Assembly (NCBI GenBank): GCA_028867595.1
Contig: JAGWGB010000007.1
Coordinates: 1-64,000, forward strand
From: Nitrososphaerota archaeon
GTDB lineage: Archaea > Thermoproteota > Nitrososphaeria > Nitrososphaerales > Nitrosopumilaceae
Length of the DNA stretch: 64,000 bases
Direction: 5' to 3'
The translations under genes and the position numbers were made by a program. Below the pieces are notes generated by a model. The model worked only from the letters and a program-made list of their open reading frames with translations, was not told the DNA's origin and ran no database searches. Below, piece after piece: positions 8,175-16,591 of this stretch (position 1 is the first letter of the stretch; the number at the start of each line of letters is the position of its first letter).

Positions 8175-9060
8175 TTTTTATGACAGGCTTGGCAGGCTTG
8201 ACTGATTTTTCTGGCTTGTCTGCACCTTTTAGTTTCTTGAATATTTCATGAGCTTCTTTTACTGTTGCATTCTGATGTACTATAGCTTTTACTGCCTTGA
8301 TCATGGCAACAGGGTAATCAGATTGCCAAATGTTTCTTCCCATGTCAACTCCTGACGCACCTGCCTTTATGGCGTCAAAAGTAAGTTGTAGGGCATCAAG
8401 CTCTGTTGCCAATTTTGGTCCTCCTGCAATTATTACTGGTACTGGGCAAGAATTTACAACTTTTTCAAAATTCTCGCAATAATACGTCTTGACTACATGG
8501 GCGCCAAATTCTGCAGCAATTCTACATGCCAAGCCTAGATATCTGGCATCTCGCTTTTCTAATTCCTTGCCTACTGCAGTAACTGCAAGGATAGGTATTC
8601 CGTATTCTTCGCCCTCGTTTACCAAGTTGCCAAGACTAACAAGCGATTCATGTTCATAAGGTGCGCCTACAAATATTGACATTGCTAATGCTGACGCGTT
8701 TAATCTAATTGCATCCTTTACAGATGTTGTTATTTTTTCATTTGAGAGATCTTTTCCAATTATGCTAGAACCGCCAGATACTCTGAGCACCACAGGAACT
8801 GGATAGCCAGCATCTACTGAGGTTCTCAGTACACCACGTGTAAGCATTAAAGAATCTGCATGCGGCAATAACGGAGCTATTGTTTTTCTCGGATCTTCAA
8901 GTCTTTCTGTAGGTCCTAGGAAATAGCCATGGTCTACTGCAAGCATCACTCCTCGCTTGTCATACGGTTTTATTATTCGAGCAAGACGATTTTTTAATCC
9001 CCAGTCCATATCTTCTTCCAAAAAATTTGCCTTAGTTAAGCCTTTCTGAATTTGTGACAA
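8161..9060 (-). CDS. LsrF/DhnA-type class I aldolase
   Basis: A 299-aa TIM-barrel protein. VMLAVDHGYFLGPT, TRGVLR, DAIRLNASA, HVVKTYYCENFEKVV (Schiff-base Lys region), PVIIAGGPK and SGVDMGRNIWQS match the DhnA/LsrF aldolase family closely; LsrF is a thiolase in AI-2 breakdown, and archaeal relatives include fructose-bisphosphate aldolase and ADTH synthase. The actual substrate is unknown. A Lys/Pro-rich tail (ADKPEKSVKPAKP) is extra. The track start TTG 9060 overlaps the dehydrogenase by 29 bases; ATG 9009 with an upstream GGAAG is an alternative. Probably an operon with the upstream dehydrogenase. Confidence 0.75.
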   Translation of the reverse strand: MSQIQKGLTKANFLEEDMDWGLKNRLARIIKPYDKRGVMLAVDHGYFLGPTERLEDPRKTIAPLLPHADSLMLTRGVLRTSVDAGYPVPVVLRVSGGSSIIGKDLSNEKITTSVKDAIRLNASALAMSIFVGAPYEHESLVSLGNLVNEGEEYGIPILAVTAVGKELEKRDARYLGLACRIAAEFGAHVVKTYYCENFEKVVNSCPVPVIIAGGPKLATELDALQLTFDAIKAGASGVDMGRNIWQSDYPVAMIKAVKAIVHQNATVKEAHEIFKKLKGADKPEKSVKPAKPVIKTKKS

Positions 9061-10075
9061 TTATTTTCATCGAATCATTTCCTTGATGAGCATGTTCTAA
9101 TGCACTTGCAGATTCCGACAGGTCAAATCTATGCGTGATGAGCCTTTTAACGTCAATTTTTCCATCCTCGATTAGCTTAAAGGCAGCATTTGTATCTGCC
9201 TCTGATGCGGCATAACTTGGAATTATAGTGATTTCCTTAGAGTATACTTTGCTAATGTCTATTGAAATCTTTGCATCTTTTGAAGGTACTCCAAAGAGAA
9301 CAACAGTCCCTCCTTTTCTAACCAAGTCTATTGATTGAGAAATTGCACTTGTACTCCCAGTCGCAACTATTGCTAAATCAACACCTCTGTTTTGTGTTTG
9401 TAAGAGAATTTTTTGATATGCCTCTGGATCAGTTGAATGAATCGCAGATGTTATTCCAAACTGATTGGCAAAACCAAGCCTGAAATCGTTTACGTCAAAA
9501 CAAAAAATTTCATTCATGCCAAAAACTTTGCTTAACATTACATGCATCATGCCAGTCGGACCAGCTCCTAGTATTGCAACTGAATCCCCTTTCTTGAATT
9601 TGACCTTATTCCATGCTCTTACACAACATGCAAGCGGTTCTATCATCGACGCCTCTTCAAAGCTTACATGATCTGGCAATTTTATCACGCCTCCATGCGA
9701 CACATTCCATTCTGGAACAAGAAATTCTTCGGCAAGACCACATGGACTCAGATTTGTCTCTGAATATTTTTGGCACATTGTCTCATTTCCATGCGTACAA
9801 AAATGGCACGAATAACAAGGCACATGATGATGAACAAAGACTCTGTCTCCTTTTTTGAATTCTTTTACATCTGTTCCAACTTCTGACACGACCCCTGATG
9901 GCTCATGCCCAAGCCTCATTGATGGCTGGCTGTATTGACCATAAATTTTCTCAAGATCAGAGCCACAAACCCCGCATGCTTTCATTATTACTGTGAGATC
10001 TCCTTTGTCCACCTTGGGCCTCTCAACATTTTTAATCTCAACTATCGATGGTCCCTTTACATACGCAGCTTTCAT
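9032..10075 (-). CDS. Zinc-dependent alcohol dehydrogenase (MDR family)
   Basis: A 347-aa medium-chain dehydrogenase. Catalytic zinc ligands appear in CGVCGSDLEK and GHEPSGVV; the structural zinc lobe has CYSCHFCTHGNETMC; the Rossmann motif is AILGAGPTGMMHVML, followed by an acidic residue (CFDVND) that suggests NAD(H) preference. It is nearest to sorbitol/threonine-dehydrogenase-like members; substrate unknown. Its 3' end overlaps the LsrF-like aldolase gene, so the two likely act in one pathway on a sugar-derived ketone or aldehyde. Divergent from ppa over about 200 AT-rich bases with promoters for both. Confidence 0.85.
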   Translation of the reverse strand: MKAAYVKGPSIVEIKNVERPKVDKGDLTVIMKACGVCGSDLEKIYGQYSQPSMRLGHEPSGVVSEVGTDVKEFKKGDRVFVHHHVPCYSCHFCTHGNETMCQKYSETNLSPCGLAEEFLVPEWNVSHGGVIKLPDHVSFEEASMIEPLACCVRAWNKVKFKKGDSVAILGAGPTGMMHVMLSKVFGMNEIFCFDVNDFRLGFANQFGITSAIHSTDPEAYQKILLQTQNRGVDLAIVATGSTSAISQSIDLVRKGGTVVLFGVPSKDAKISIDISKVYSKEITIIPSYAASEADTNAAFKLIEDGKIDVKRLITHRFDLSESASALEHAHQGNDSMKIIVTNSERLN

Positions 10076-10293
10076 GCTGTATTTCAGGTGCCATTGATTC
10101 CTATTTGTATTCTCTGGTTTAGCGTACGTAATTATTTGAATAATTTTTAAAAGTTGATCTATTTTATCATTAATTTAAGATCTATTGCCAAAAAACACTA
10201 ATGACAGATTAAAAAACAGAAAAAACCTGGTGATTCCAACCTTTAGATGTTAGATGGCAATTAAATTAGGCTTTTTTTGTGACAGTAATCAAT

Positions 10294-10836
10294 ATGGATT
10301 TGTGGCATGATATTGAAACAGGTCCAAAAGTACCGGCGATTCTAAACGTCATAGTGGAAATACCAAAAGGTTCACAGAACAAATACGAATATGATAAAAA
10401 GAATAACATAATCAAACTAGATCGTGTCCTTTTTTCACCTCTGTACTATCCAGGGGACTATGGCATCATACCGCAAACCTATGCTGAAGACGGTGATCCA
10501 TTAGATGCACTAGTTCTAGTCACAAATCCTACTTTTCCAGGGGTTCTCATCGAGGCAAGACCTATTGGTTTGCTGAGAATGAGGGACTCGAATCAAATGG
10601 ATAGTAAAATTCTCTGCGTAGCAAAAGGTGATCCTAGATATGCAGGCCTCAAAGACATCACTGATCTAGAAAAACATCATCTAAAGGAGATTGCTCACTT
10701 CTTTCAGGTATACAAACAGCTTGAGGGAAAGAAAGTTGAGATTGTTGGGTGGAAAAACGCCGCAAGTGCAAAAAAAGTCGTACTTCACTCTATAAAATAT
10801 TATCAAAAGAATTTCAAAAAGTCATTTTTAATATAG
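10294..10836 (+). CDS. ppa: Inorganic pyrophosphatase
   Basis: A soluble family I pyrophosphatase that hydrolyses PPi from biosynthetic reactions. YEYDKKNNIIKLDRVL, YPGDYGIIPQTYAEDGDPLDALVL (metal-binding aspartates in the DGDPLD core) and KGDPRYAGLKDITDL are all present. The track opens at GTG 10279, but ATG 10294 is about 30 nt behind the TATA-like ttaaatta at 10261, so I choose ATG. Full length (180 aa), monocistronic, with peroxiredoxin next on the same strand. Confidence 0.95.
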   Translation: MDLWHDIETGPKVPAILNVIVEIPKGSQNKYEYDKKNNIIKLDRVLFSPLYYPGDYGIIPQTYAEDGDPLDALVLVTNPTFPGVLIEARPIGLLRMRDSNQMDSKILCVAKGDPRYAGLKDITDLEKHHLKEIAHFFQVYKQLEGKKVEIVGWKNAASAKKVVLHSIKYYQKNFKKSFLI

Positions 10837-10886
10837 ATTGTTTTTGATACCAAATAGTCTTAAACCTCTCATGCATAAATAATGAT

Positions 10887-11345
10887 ATGAAAGAAGGAGA
10901 TATTGCACCTGATTTTGAACTCACAGCAAATGACGGCACGACTGTGAGATTAGGCTCTTTTAAAGGTCAAAAAAAAGTGGTTCTGTGTTTTTATCCAAAA
11001 AACCACCTGTTTGCATGTCCTTCCAAGAAAATATTTCAGATGGCAGAGGCTACCATAAAGGCGTATCCTAAGATTGTTGAACAAAACGCAGAGCTTTTTG
11101 CGATATCAATAGATACTGTTGAAGATCAAAAGAAATTTGTCGACGAATACAAGATCCCATATCTGCATCTAAGTGATACCGGAAAATCTACCTGTAAGGT
11201 CTATGCTGGCCTTAATATGGCAGGACTTGCAAAAAGGTCGACCTTTATCATAGATAATGACGGGAAAATTGCCAAGATATTTCGAGATGTTGATGTTAAA
11301 TCACATGGAGAAGAAATCATCCAGACCTTGCAATCTATAACCTGA
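10887..11345 (+). CDS. Peroxiredoxin-like protein with altered active site
   Basis: A 152-aa AhpC/TSA-fold protein of BCP size: GDIAPDFELTANDG, VVLCFYPKNHLFACPSKK and the strand RSTFIIDNDGKIAKIF with the conserved Arg. The expected PxxxTxxC motif reads P37-K-N-H-L-F-A-C44, so the peroxidatic Cys is kept but the active-site Thr is Leu. The BCP-type resolving Cys five residues later is absent; another Cys occurs in STCKVYAG. It may be a 1-Cys or substrate-restricted enzyme, or no longer a peroxidase. Single gene with its own promoter. Confidence 0.8.
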   Translation: MKEGDIAPDFELTANDGTTVRLGSFKGQKKVVLCFYPKNHLFACPSKKIFQMAEATIKAYPKIVEQNAELFAISIDTVEDQKKFVDEYKIPYLHLSDTGKSTCKVYAGLNMAGLAKRSTFIIDNDGKIAKIFRDVDVKSHGEEIIQTLQSIT

Positions 11346-11396
11346 GTTTTTCTTGTTTTCAATAAATTTTTAAAGATCTGAAATCAGAATGGATTC

Positions 11397-11948
11397 GTGA
11401 TAGACCTTGTTGCAAAAAAACTATTCCTTACCAGAGGTAAGGGCGTGCATCAGGACAGGTTGACAAGTTTTGAATATGCATTACGTGATGCCGGCATTGC
11501 TGGAACCAATATTGTTCTAATTTCAAGCATATTTCCACCAGGCGCTAAACTAATTTCAAAAGCAGAAGGGCTCAAATTGATAAGACCTGGCAGCATCCAG
11601 TTTGTAATTTACGCCCGAAATGATACAAATGAACCGCATCGGCTTCTTGCCTCCTCTGTAGGAATTGCAGAACCAAAAGACAAAACAAAATATGGTTATC
11701 TATCAGAATATCATTCATTTGGAGAGACAGAAAAAGAGGCAGGTGAGTATGCTGAGGATATAGCAGCACAAATGCTTGCTTCATCACTTGGAATCGAATT
11801 TGATGTAAACAAGAGCTGGGATGAAAAGAAACAACAGTGGAAAATATCTAATCAGATATACAAAACAAGAAACATCACTCAGAGCGCTGTCGGAGATCCA
11901 CAGGGTAGGTGGACAACTGTCTTTGCAGCTGCTGTTCTGATACTTTGA
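11397..11948 (+). CDS. pdaD: Pyruvoyl-dependent arginine decarboxylase
   Basis: A 183-aa proenzyme decarboxylating arginine to agmatine. The self-cleavage site is the Ser-Ser of VLISSIFPPGAK (about residues 42-43), which gives a beta chain and an alpha chain with N-terminal pyruvoyl; YARNDTNEPHRLLASSVG and YHSFGETEKEAGEYAEDIA are family segments. Start is GTG. Agmatine can feed tRNA-Ile2 agmatidine and polyamines; an agmatinase-like gene lies at 50.2 kb. Length is as expected. It ends directly against the convergent 11949-13130 gene. Confidence 0.9.
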   Translation: MIDLVAKKLFLTRGKGVHQDRLTSFEYALRDAGIAGTNIVLISSIFPPGAKLISKAEGLKLIRPGSIQFVIYARNDTNEPHRLLASSVGIAEPKDKTKYGYLSEYHSFGETEKEAGEYAEDIAAQMLASSLGIEFDVNKSWDEKKQQWKISNQIYKTRNITQSAVGDPQGRWTTVFAAAVLIL

Positions 11949-13130
11949 TTATCTTCTTCTCATGAATAGGTAGATTGCTCCGCCGCCTGCAACAACAATT
12001 CCTATTATCACATATGTTGAATAATCTGAATTACTTGTTGGCGGTGAATTGGTCGTCGTATTTGAATTTGTTGGCTGTGAAATAGACTGTGGTGGTGTTA
12101 AACCAAATGTGATTGCCAAGTCATTGCTTGTCGCAGTTGTCGTTGTACCAAAAATGTAAATCCCGGTAATTTGTTGTCCCGAATCTGGGCTGAAAACCCA
12201 ACCCGACTTGGTAAGATCTGTCGGTATGCCTTGGCTATTTGTAGGAACTAAATTTCCACCATGATTTGTTACATAAGTATTATTGTTTGATATGACTGAA
12301 ACTTGAAAGAGAGAGTTTAGGGGGAAAAAACCACCGCTGAAATAAGATGATCTGTTTAACTGGTTGACTCCAAAGAAATCAAGGGGCCTAATTGTAGTTA
12401 CCTGACCTTTAATTGGTGTGTGGGTTGATACCTGTAATTGGTATAGAGATTGGTTGTTTGCAGTCGGTGTAATTGCAAATGTAACGGTAGAATTGGCAGA
12501 ATCCGCCATCTTTCTTGCCACATCATAAAAACCTCCTGCATCTCGTATCTGTGAGGGTAGGAGGATTGATGTCAATTGATCAAATAGGTATGATGACTTG
12601 AGCTGCGGTGCTGTATACACAACAGATATTGTTCTATTTCCTACTAGTGAACCTGAGGTTCCAAGTGCATTGCTAAACACACCCTTTGGTTGCACGTATA
12701 CCGACCAAAATGATGCATTTAACAAAAATGATTTATTGGTATCATTGATCAAAGTATCGGTCACTGCACGCGCTGTAGTTTGTATCTTTGTAATGTTGTA
12801 AGATTCTATTAGTGAAGGATTGTAGATTGTAAAAACAATACACGTTTGATCGTTAACTCCTTCTATACATGAGTTTGCGTTGGTTATTGCAACTGAAGTA
12901 ACATTTGCAGCATTAGCAATCTTCTGATCTAGTGTAGTAGGAACCCTCATCTCCAGAGGACTGGTAGTACTTAATGTGATGAATGCTGTAGTTTGATTTT
13001 GTATCTTCTCATCGACTAAAACTTGAGCAGTTTCACGGTATGTAGCAAGTTGAGGTTGTTGCGCATATGCGCCTGCAAATGTACTCAATAAAACCGTGCT
13101 CAGCAAAAAAACTATTGTAAGTGATCTCAT
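11949..13130 (-). CDS. Exported, membrane-anchored protein of unknown function
   Basis: A 393-aa protein with signal peptide (MRSLTIVFLLSTVLLSTFAGAYAQ), a large Ser/Thr/Asn-rich extracellular part with many N-x-S/T sequons, a low-complexity Asn/Thr/Ser/Pro linker (about 345-365), and a C-terminal membrane helix ending in RRR, so the bulk faces outward. No enzyme motif is visible; the short repeated beta-like segments suggest an envelope or adhesive role. Not PEFG-type. The next gene in its direction starts separately. Confidence 0.75.
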   Translation of the reverse strand: MRSLTIVFLLSTVLLSTFAGAYAQQPQLATYRETAQVLVDEKIQNQTTAFITLSTTSPLEMRVPTTLDQKIANAANVTSVAITNANSCIEGVNDQTCIVFTIYNPSLIESYNITKIQTTARAVTDTLINDTNKSFLLNASFWSVYVQPKGVFSNALGTSGSLVGNRTISVVYTAPQLKSSYLFDQLTSILLPSQIRDAGGFYDVARKMADSANSTVTFAITPTANNQSLYQLQVSTHTPIKGQVTTIRPLDFFGVNQLNRSSYFSGGFFPLNSLFQVSVISNNNTYVTNHGGNLVPTNSQGIPTDLTKSGWVFSPDSGQQITGIYIFGTTTTATSNDLAITFGLTPPQSISQPTNSNTTTNSPPTSNSDYSTYVIIGIVVAGGGAIYLFMRRR

Positions 13131-13163
13131 TTAATGCCATTTTTTGGGCCCGAATTATTAAGT

Positions 13164-13319
13164 CTACCCACCCAACTTCTCTATCTTTACTGCAAATCTT
13201 TGAAATGGTTCTTCCTTGAAATGTTCTCGGCATACTAACATAGTTTCTTGAGGATCTGGACCACAATCATACGTGATCAAGTATTCTGGCTCTTTATTGC
13301 AACATCGGGGATATTTCAC
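13164..13319 (-). CDS. Small zinc-binding protein (51 aa), missed by ORF track
   Basis: Reading the minus strand gives GTG 13319 to TAG 13164, peptide (V)KYPRCCNKEPEYLITYDCGP...VCREHFKEEPFQRF.... Cysteines at CC, DC and the VCREH pair can hold one zinc. Upstream in the same frame there is no other start codon before a stop. A T/A-rich element (ctattttatttt) lies about 28 nt before GTG, the leaderless spacing. The C-terminal CxxH resembles the LCKEH and FCQYH ends of two other small proteins in the window. Function unknown. Confidence 0.5.
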   Translation of the reverse strand: MKYPRCCNKEPEYLITYDCGPDPQETMLVCREHFKEEPFQRFAVKIEKLGG

Positions 13320-13431
13320 TTGCCAGTTACTTCGTGATGTAAAATAAAATAGTTTTAGATCTGTTCCACATGGTTTAAATTATAACAAATCATCATGATT
13401 ACTGACATCGGTTCAAACCGTAGGGGAACAT

Positions 13432-13463
13432 GCCTGGCAGCTGAGGGCGCTTGGCTGCCAGGC
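13432..13463. terminator. GC-rich perfect hairpin after pepF
   Basis: GCCTGGCAGC (13432-13441) and GCTGCCAGGC (13454-13463) form a perfect 10-bp stem with a 12-base loop, three bases beyond the pepF stop codon. A second small palindrome, CGGTTCAAACCG, lies about 20 bases away. The local GC content stands out in an AT-rich genome. No T-run follows on the minus strand, so this is not a standard terminator; it could stabilise the pepF mRNA end or be part of a small RNA. Confidence 0.45.
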
Positions 13464-13466
13464 GAT

Positions 13467-15239
13467 TTAATTTATCACTTTTTCAAGTCTTCGTGTTTGA
13501 TTTTTGATATAGTCAAATCCTCCCTGCCAGAACTTTTCAGATGTTATGTCTATTCCGTATTCTTCAAGTAATTCTTCAGGTTTTTTTGCCCCTCCTGCAG
13601 AGAGTATCTTCATATACGTGGGTGCAAACGTTTTTCCTTCCTTTTTGTATCGTTGGAATAGGGATAATGAAAGAAGATTGCCAAAAGAGTATGAATAACA
13701 GTAAAAGGGGGAATGGAAAAAGTGTGGAATGCATGTCCATTCAACTGCAAAATCTGGAGATATTGTAAGCGATGCTCCAAACTGTTCCTTTAATGTTTTC
13801 ATGTATTCATCAGATATGTCTTGTACTGTTGCGCTTTCGCCTATTTTTTGATGTGCATTCATCTCAAAAACTGTAAAATAAGCTTGCCTGCCAACAGTCG
13901 CATAAAGATCATCTATGTGTTCTACCAAAATGGATTGCTGTTCCTTTTCAGATACTTGATTTAAAATTCTATCAAACAATAACATTTCAGAAAAAGTAGA
14001 TGCAGTCTCAGCCAACGGTAATGGCGCTTCTTGTATGAAGATGGATTTATCAGACGCTGCAATGCTGTGTATCGCATGTCCTAATTCATGAGCCATGGTA
14101 AAGACATCATTAGTTCTACCTTTGAAATTTAACAAAACAAAGGGGGTTATCTTTGGTGTTATGGTACTACAAAAAGCACCGCTTCTCTTCCCAATTCTTA
14201 TCTGTGAATCCACATGATTTTCTACAAATACCTTTCTTGCAAATTCTCCAAGTGTGGGACTGAAATTATTAAGAGTCTCTAGTACTAATTTGACTGCTTT
14301 ATCATATGCATATCTTTTTTCCTCTTTTTTCTGAATTGGAGAATACAGATCATATCTTCTCAATTTCTTCATTTTTAGAAGACGCGCTTTTAACAAGAAA
14401 AACTTTCTAAATATGTCTGAATTATCTCTGCATACTGAAATAAGCGATTCCACCGTCTTGTCATTTACATCATTTCCTATGTTTCTAACGGATATGGGAG
14501 ATGCGTATCCACGAATCTGAATGCACTCATCTTTCCAATTTAAAACAATATTTTGATATATCTCTCCAAGAACCCCTTTGTTTTTGTCAAACTGTGATAA
14601 CAAAGATTTGTATGCGATCTCTCTTGTTTTTGCATTAGGACTTCTTACAAGCTGGGTGAGTTCCTCTCGTGTATAGGTTCTTGTCTTGCCGTTAAGTTTC
14701 ACGGTGAATTGAAATGCATTAGTGATTTTATCATACAATTTCACAAGCGCTGAATGGCCCGTTACATCTAGCGTGTTTATTATCCTCTCTTCTGGCTCTG
14801 ATAAAGAGTATTTTGCCAATGTCCTTTTGTGCTTGAGAAACTCCTGCAACTCTCCTGCATTTTGCATAAGTCTATGAGCGTTTCTTTCATCAAGTTGTTT
14901 TTTCCACCATTGATCAAAAAATAGTGTCTTGTTATCGATATCTGCCCCAAATTTTCTCATTCTTGTTAGAAGAGATGTAATCTTGTCCGACTGGGTATCT
15001 GATGAATATTCTAAAGATGCATATCCAGAAACAATACTGAATTTCTCAATTATCTCTTCAAGAGAATGGAGCATTGAAAAGAATTTTTTTTCTGAAATAT
15101 TGGGTGAAAGGCCACTCTTATTTTTCTCAAATGCGTTTACTTTGGACTCTATTTCTTGAAGTTTTCTCTTAAACGAAGGAGAATATGGGTCAGTGACAAG
15201 CTCATTTAGGTTCCATTTGCCTTGTTTGAAAGCTCGCAT
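13467..15239 (-). CDS. pepF: Oligoendopeptidase F-like M3 metallopeptidase
   Basis: A 590-aa cytosolic zinc peptidase cleaving short peptides. The thermolysin-like HELGHAIH motif is at about residues 381-388, with the third ligand in the downstream ETASTFSEMLL helix; the long N-terminal helical region fits the PepF/M3 enclosing domain. Near the C-terminus is a Tyr-rich segment (HSPFYCYSYSFGNLLSLSLF) typical of the family substrate pocket. Length is normal. Single gene, followed by a strong hairpin. Confidence 0.93.
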   Translation of the reverse strand: MRAFKQGKWNLNELVTDPYSPSFKRKLQEIESKVNAFEKNKSGLSPNISEKKFFSMLHSLEEIIEKFSIVSGYASLEYSSDTQSDKITSLLTRMRKFGADIDNKTLFFDQWWKKQLDERNAHRLMQNAGELQEFLKHKRTLAKYSLSEPEERIINTLDVTGHSALVKLYDKITNAFQFTVKLNGKTRTYTREELTQLVRSPNAKTREIAYKSLLSQFDKNKGVLGEIYQNIVLNWKDECIQIRGYASPISVRNIGNDVNDKTVESLISVCRDNSDIFRKFFLLKARLLKMKKLRRYDLYSPIQKKEEKRYAYDKAVKLVLETLNNFSPTLGEFARKVFVENHVDSQIRIGKRSGAFCSTITPKITPFVLLNFKGRTNDVFTMAHELGHAIHSIAASDKSIFIQEAPLPLAETASTFSEMLLFDRILNQVSEKEQQSILVEHIDDLYATVGRQAYFTVFEMNAHQKIGESATVQDISDEYMKTLKEQFGASLTISPDFAVEWTCIPHFFHSPFYCYSYSFGNLLSLSLFQRYKKEGKTFAPTYMKILSAGGAKKPEELLEEYGIDITSEKFWQGGFDYIKNQTRRLEKVIN

Positions 15240-15408
15240 TCATTTCGAGTTCTTGATTCTTATTAAAATACTATGTGTCATAACCTGACAAAATGATTAC
15301 AACATCATAATTTTTATCGAATCTGCCTTCTGCAATTTTTGATTAACCTGTTATCAAAAGTGCAAATTGTACGCGTCTCTTATATAGCAAAATCACAATA
15401 TGGAATTA

Positions 15409-15531
15409 ATGAGCATGACTGCATGGAAATGTTACCGCTGCAATTTGGTTTTCAAAGAAAAACCACATGTAGACATGCATAACGAAGTCTCACATCATAG
15501 TGCAATTGAAGTCAAGTTGGCCAGTTCTTGA
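15409..15531 (+). CDS. 40-aa C2H2-type zinc-finger protein, missed by ORF track
   Basis: ATG 15409 to TGA 15531 encodes MSMTAWKCYRCNLVFKEKPH...: C8-x2-C11-x12-H24-x4-H29, a classic C2H2 spacing, with hydrophobic core residues placed as in a single zinc finger. The whole protein is one finger plus a short tail. A cttatata box at about 15379-15386 lies 26-30 nt upstream, giving a leaderless message. It stands alone between pepF and the cupredoxin gene. DNA, RNA or protein binding are all possible. Confidence 0.6.
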   Translation: MSMTAWKCYRCNLVFKEKPHVDMHNEVSHHSAIEVKLASS

Positions 15532-15602
15532 ATTCTTTTTGAATTGGACTTGAAAATTTGTTGTATGTTATTGTATGAATATTGTATCTCAACAAGAATG
15601 CG

Positions 15603-15617
15603 TTTCGTTGAACGAAA
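15603..15617. terminator. Short palindrome beyond the cupredoxin gene
   Basis: TTTCGT-TGA-ACGAAA is a perfect 15-base inverted repeat, 31 bases past the cupredoxin stop on the minus strand and 72 bases past the C2H2 gene on the plus strand. It could end either message or be a protein-binding site; the sequence alone does not decide. Confidence 0.25.
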
Positions 15618-15647
15618 GAAAAGTAATAAAAATGAAAAATAGGAGAT

Positions 15648-16223
15648 CTAGAGTTTTAGAAATCCTCTAGTCTTTGAGGTGAATACGACGACACTAACTA
15701 TTGCGAATACAAGAACTAGTGACGCTACTGGACCAAATTCTGGAACTGTCTGATTTCCTGACATTGTCATGTTACCTGACATTGTCGTATTTCCTGACAT
15801 TCCGGTGCTACCGCTACTTGATTGGCTAGCTGCTGCTCCTACTACTACTTCTCCCGTCATCCATGGATGAACTTGGCAAAAGTAGTCGTATGTACCTGCA
15901 GTGTTGAAAGCAGGACTTGTGTAAGACTTACCTGCTGCAATCAAACTACTGTCAAAGACAGTACCTGTTTGATTGTCTGCTGGTTTACCGCTTGTTGCAG
16001 TGTGACCAACAGTGTCAGAGTTTGTCCATGTAACAGTGTCCCCAACATTGACGTTAACATCTTGTGGGTTGAAGCAGTTTGTGTCAGAGCATTCACCTTT
16101 TGTGTTTGCTGCACCGCTGCTAATTGTTACCGGAACACTCGCTGCATAAGCTGGTTGAGCTACTGCAATGATAGCAACTAGAGCCAAAACGCCAAATAGT
16201 GCACCTATTTGTTTTGACTTCAT
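15648..16223 (-). CDS. Plastocyanin-like cupredoxin with PEFG sorting signal
   Basis: ATG 16223 (TATA TTATAA centred 27 nt upstream) is preferred over TTG 16238. Order: signal peptide ending AQPAYA, cupredoxin domain with GHTATSG (first His) and YFCQVHPWMTGE (Cys, His, Met ligands of a type 1 copper site), a repeated MSGNTTMSGNMTMSGNQT linker, then VPEFGP followed by a hydrophobic helix and basic tail. The last part is the thaumarchaeal PEFG-CTERM signal, read in the family as an archaeosortase substrate. It should be an exported electron carrier, as common in ammonia oxidisers. Confidence 0.92.
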   Translation of the reverse strand: MKSKQIGALFGVLALVAIIAVAQPAYAASVPVTISSGAANTKGECSDTNCFNPQDVNVNVGDTVTWTNSDTVGHTATSGKPADNQTGTVFDSSLIAAGKSYTSPAFNTAGTYDYFCQVHPWMTGEVVVGAAASQSSSGSTGMSGNTTMSGNMTMSGNQTVPEFGPVASLVLVFAIVSVVVFTSKTRGFLKL

Positions 16224-16293
16224 CGGATTGTTTGACAAATCGGGGCATTATAAAGGCTATCGTTTTTCACATGTTTGTACTTACAAAAAGGAA

Positions 16294-16503
16294 TTAAAAT
16301 CTGTCATATCTGGCCCTTTCAACATCGCGTTCATCTTTTGTGGCCTTTTTCCATTCTTTGTAATGTTCTTTGCATAGGACTGTCTTCTTTCCGCCTGATA
16401 CACTCAAGCCAGTGCCTTCCACCTTGGATGTAGTCAAAGAACGAACCCCGTCTTTATCGCAACCTATGACATTGCATTTTGCACCCTTTGCTATGATGCC
16501 CAT
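16294..16503 (-). CDS. Small zinc-binding protein (69 aa)
   Basis: ATG 16503 sits about 27 nt behind a TATA-like aaataatatg. The protein has KCNVIGCDKDG near the N-terminus and VLCKEHYKEW later, a C-x4-C...C-x2-H arrangement able to bind zinc, then a charged helical tail (KKATKDERDVERARYDRF). The CxEH end recalls the proteins at 13164 and 27079. No known function; size and basic/acidic tail would suit a nucleic-acid or ribosome contact. Confidence 0.7.
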   Translation of the reverse strand: MGIIAKGAKCNVIGCDKDGVRSLTTSKVEGTGLSVSGGKKTVLCKEHYKEWKKATKDERDVERARYDRF

Positions 16504-16591
16504 GCAAGCCCTTCAACTTCATATTATTTGAGCATTTTTAGTCCTTTGAAGCATAAACGCTTTAATCTTAAAGAACGATTGAGAGTAAAAG

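Noticed and set aside
13033-13266. 77-aa minus-strand track ORF
   Set aside because: Spans the signal-peptide end of the 13130 gene; the real small gene in this gap is in another frame (13164-13319).
13401-13440. GGTTCAAACC near 13410 looked like a tRNA T-loop
   Set aside because: No acceptor, anticodon or D-arm partner can be built on either strand; it is a local palindrome next to the pepF hairpin.
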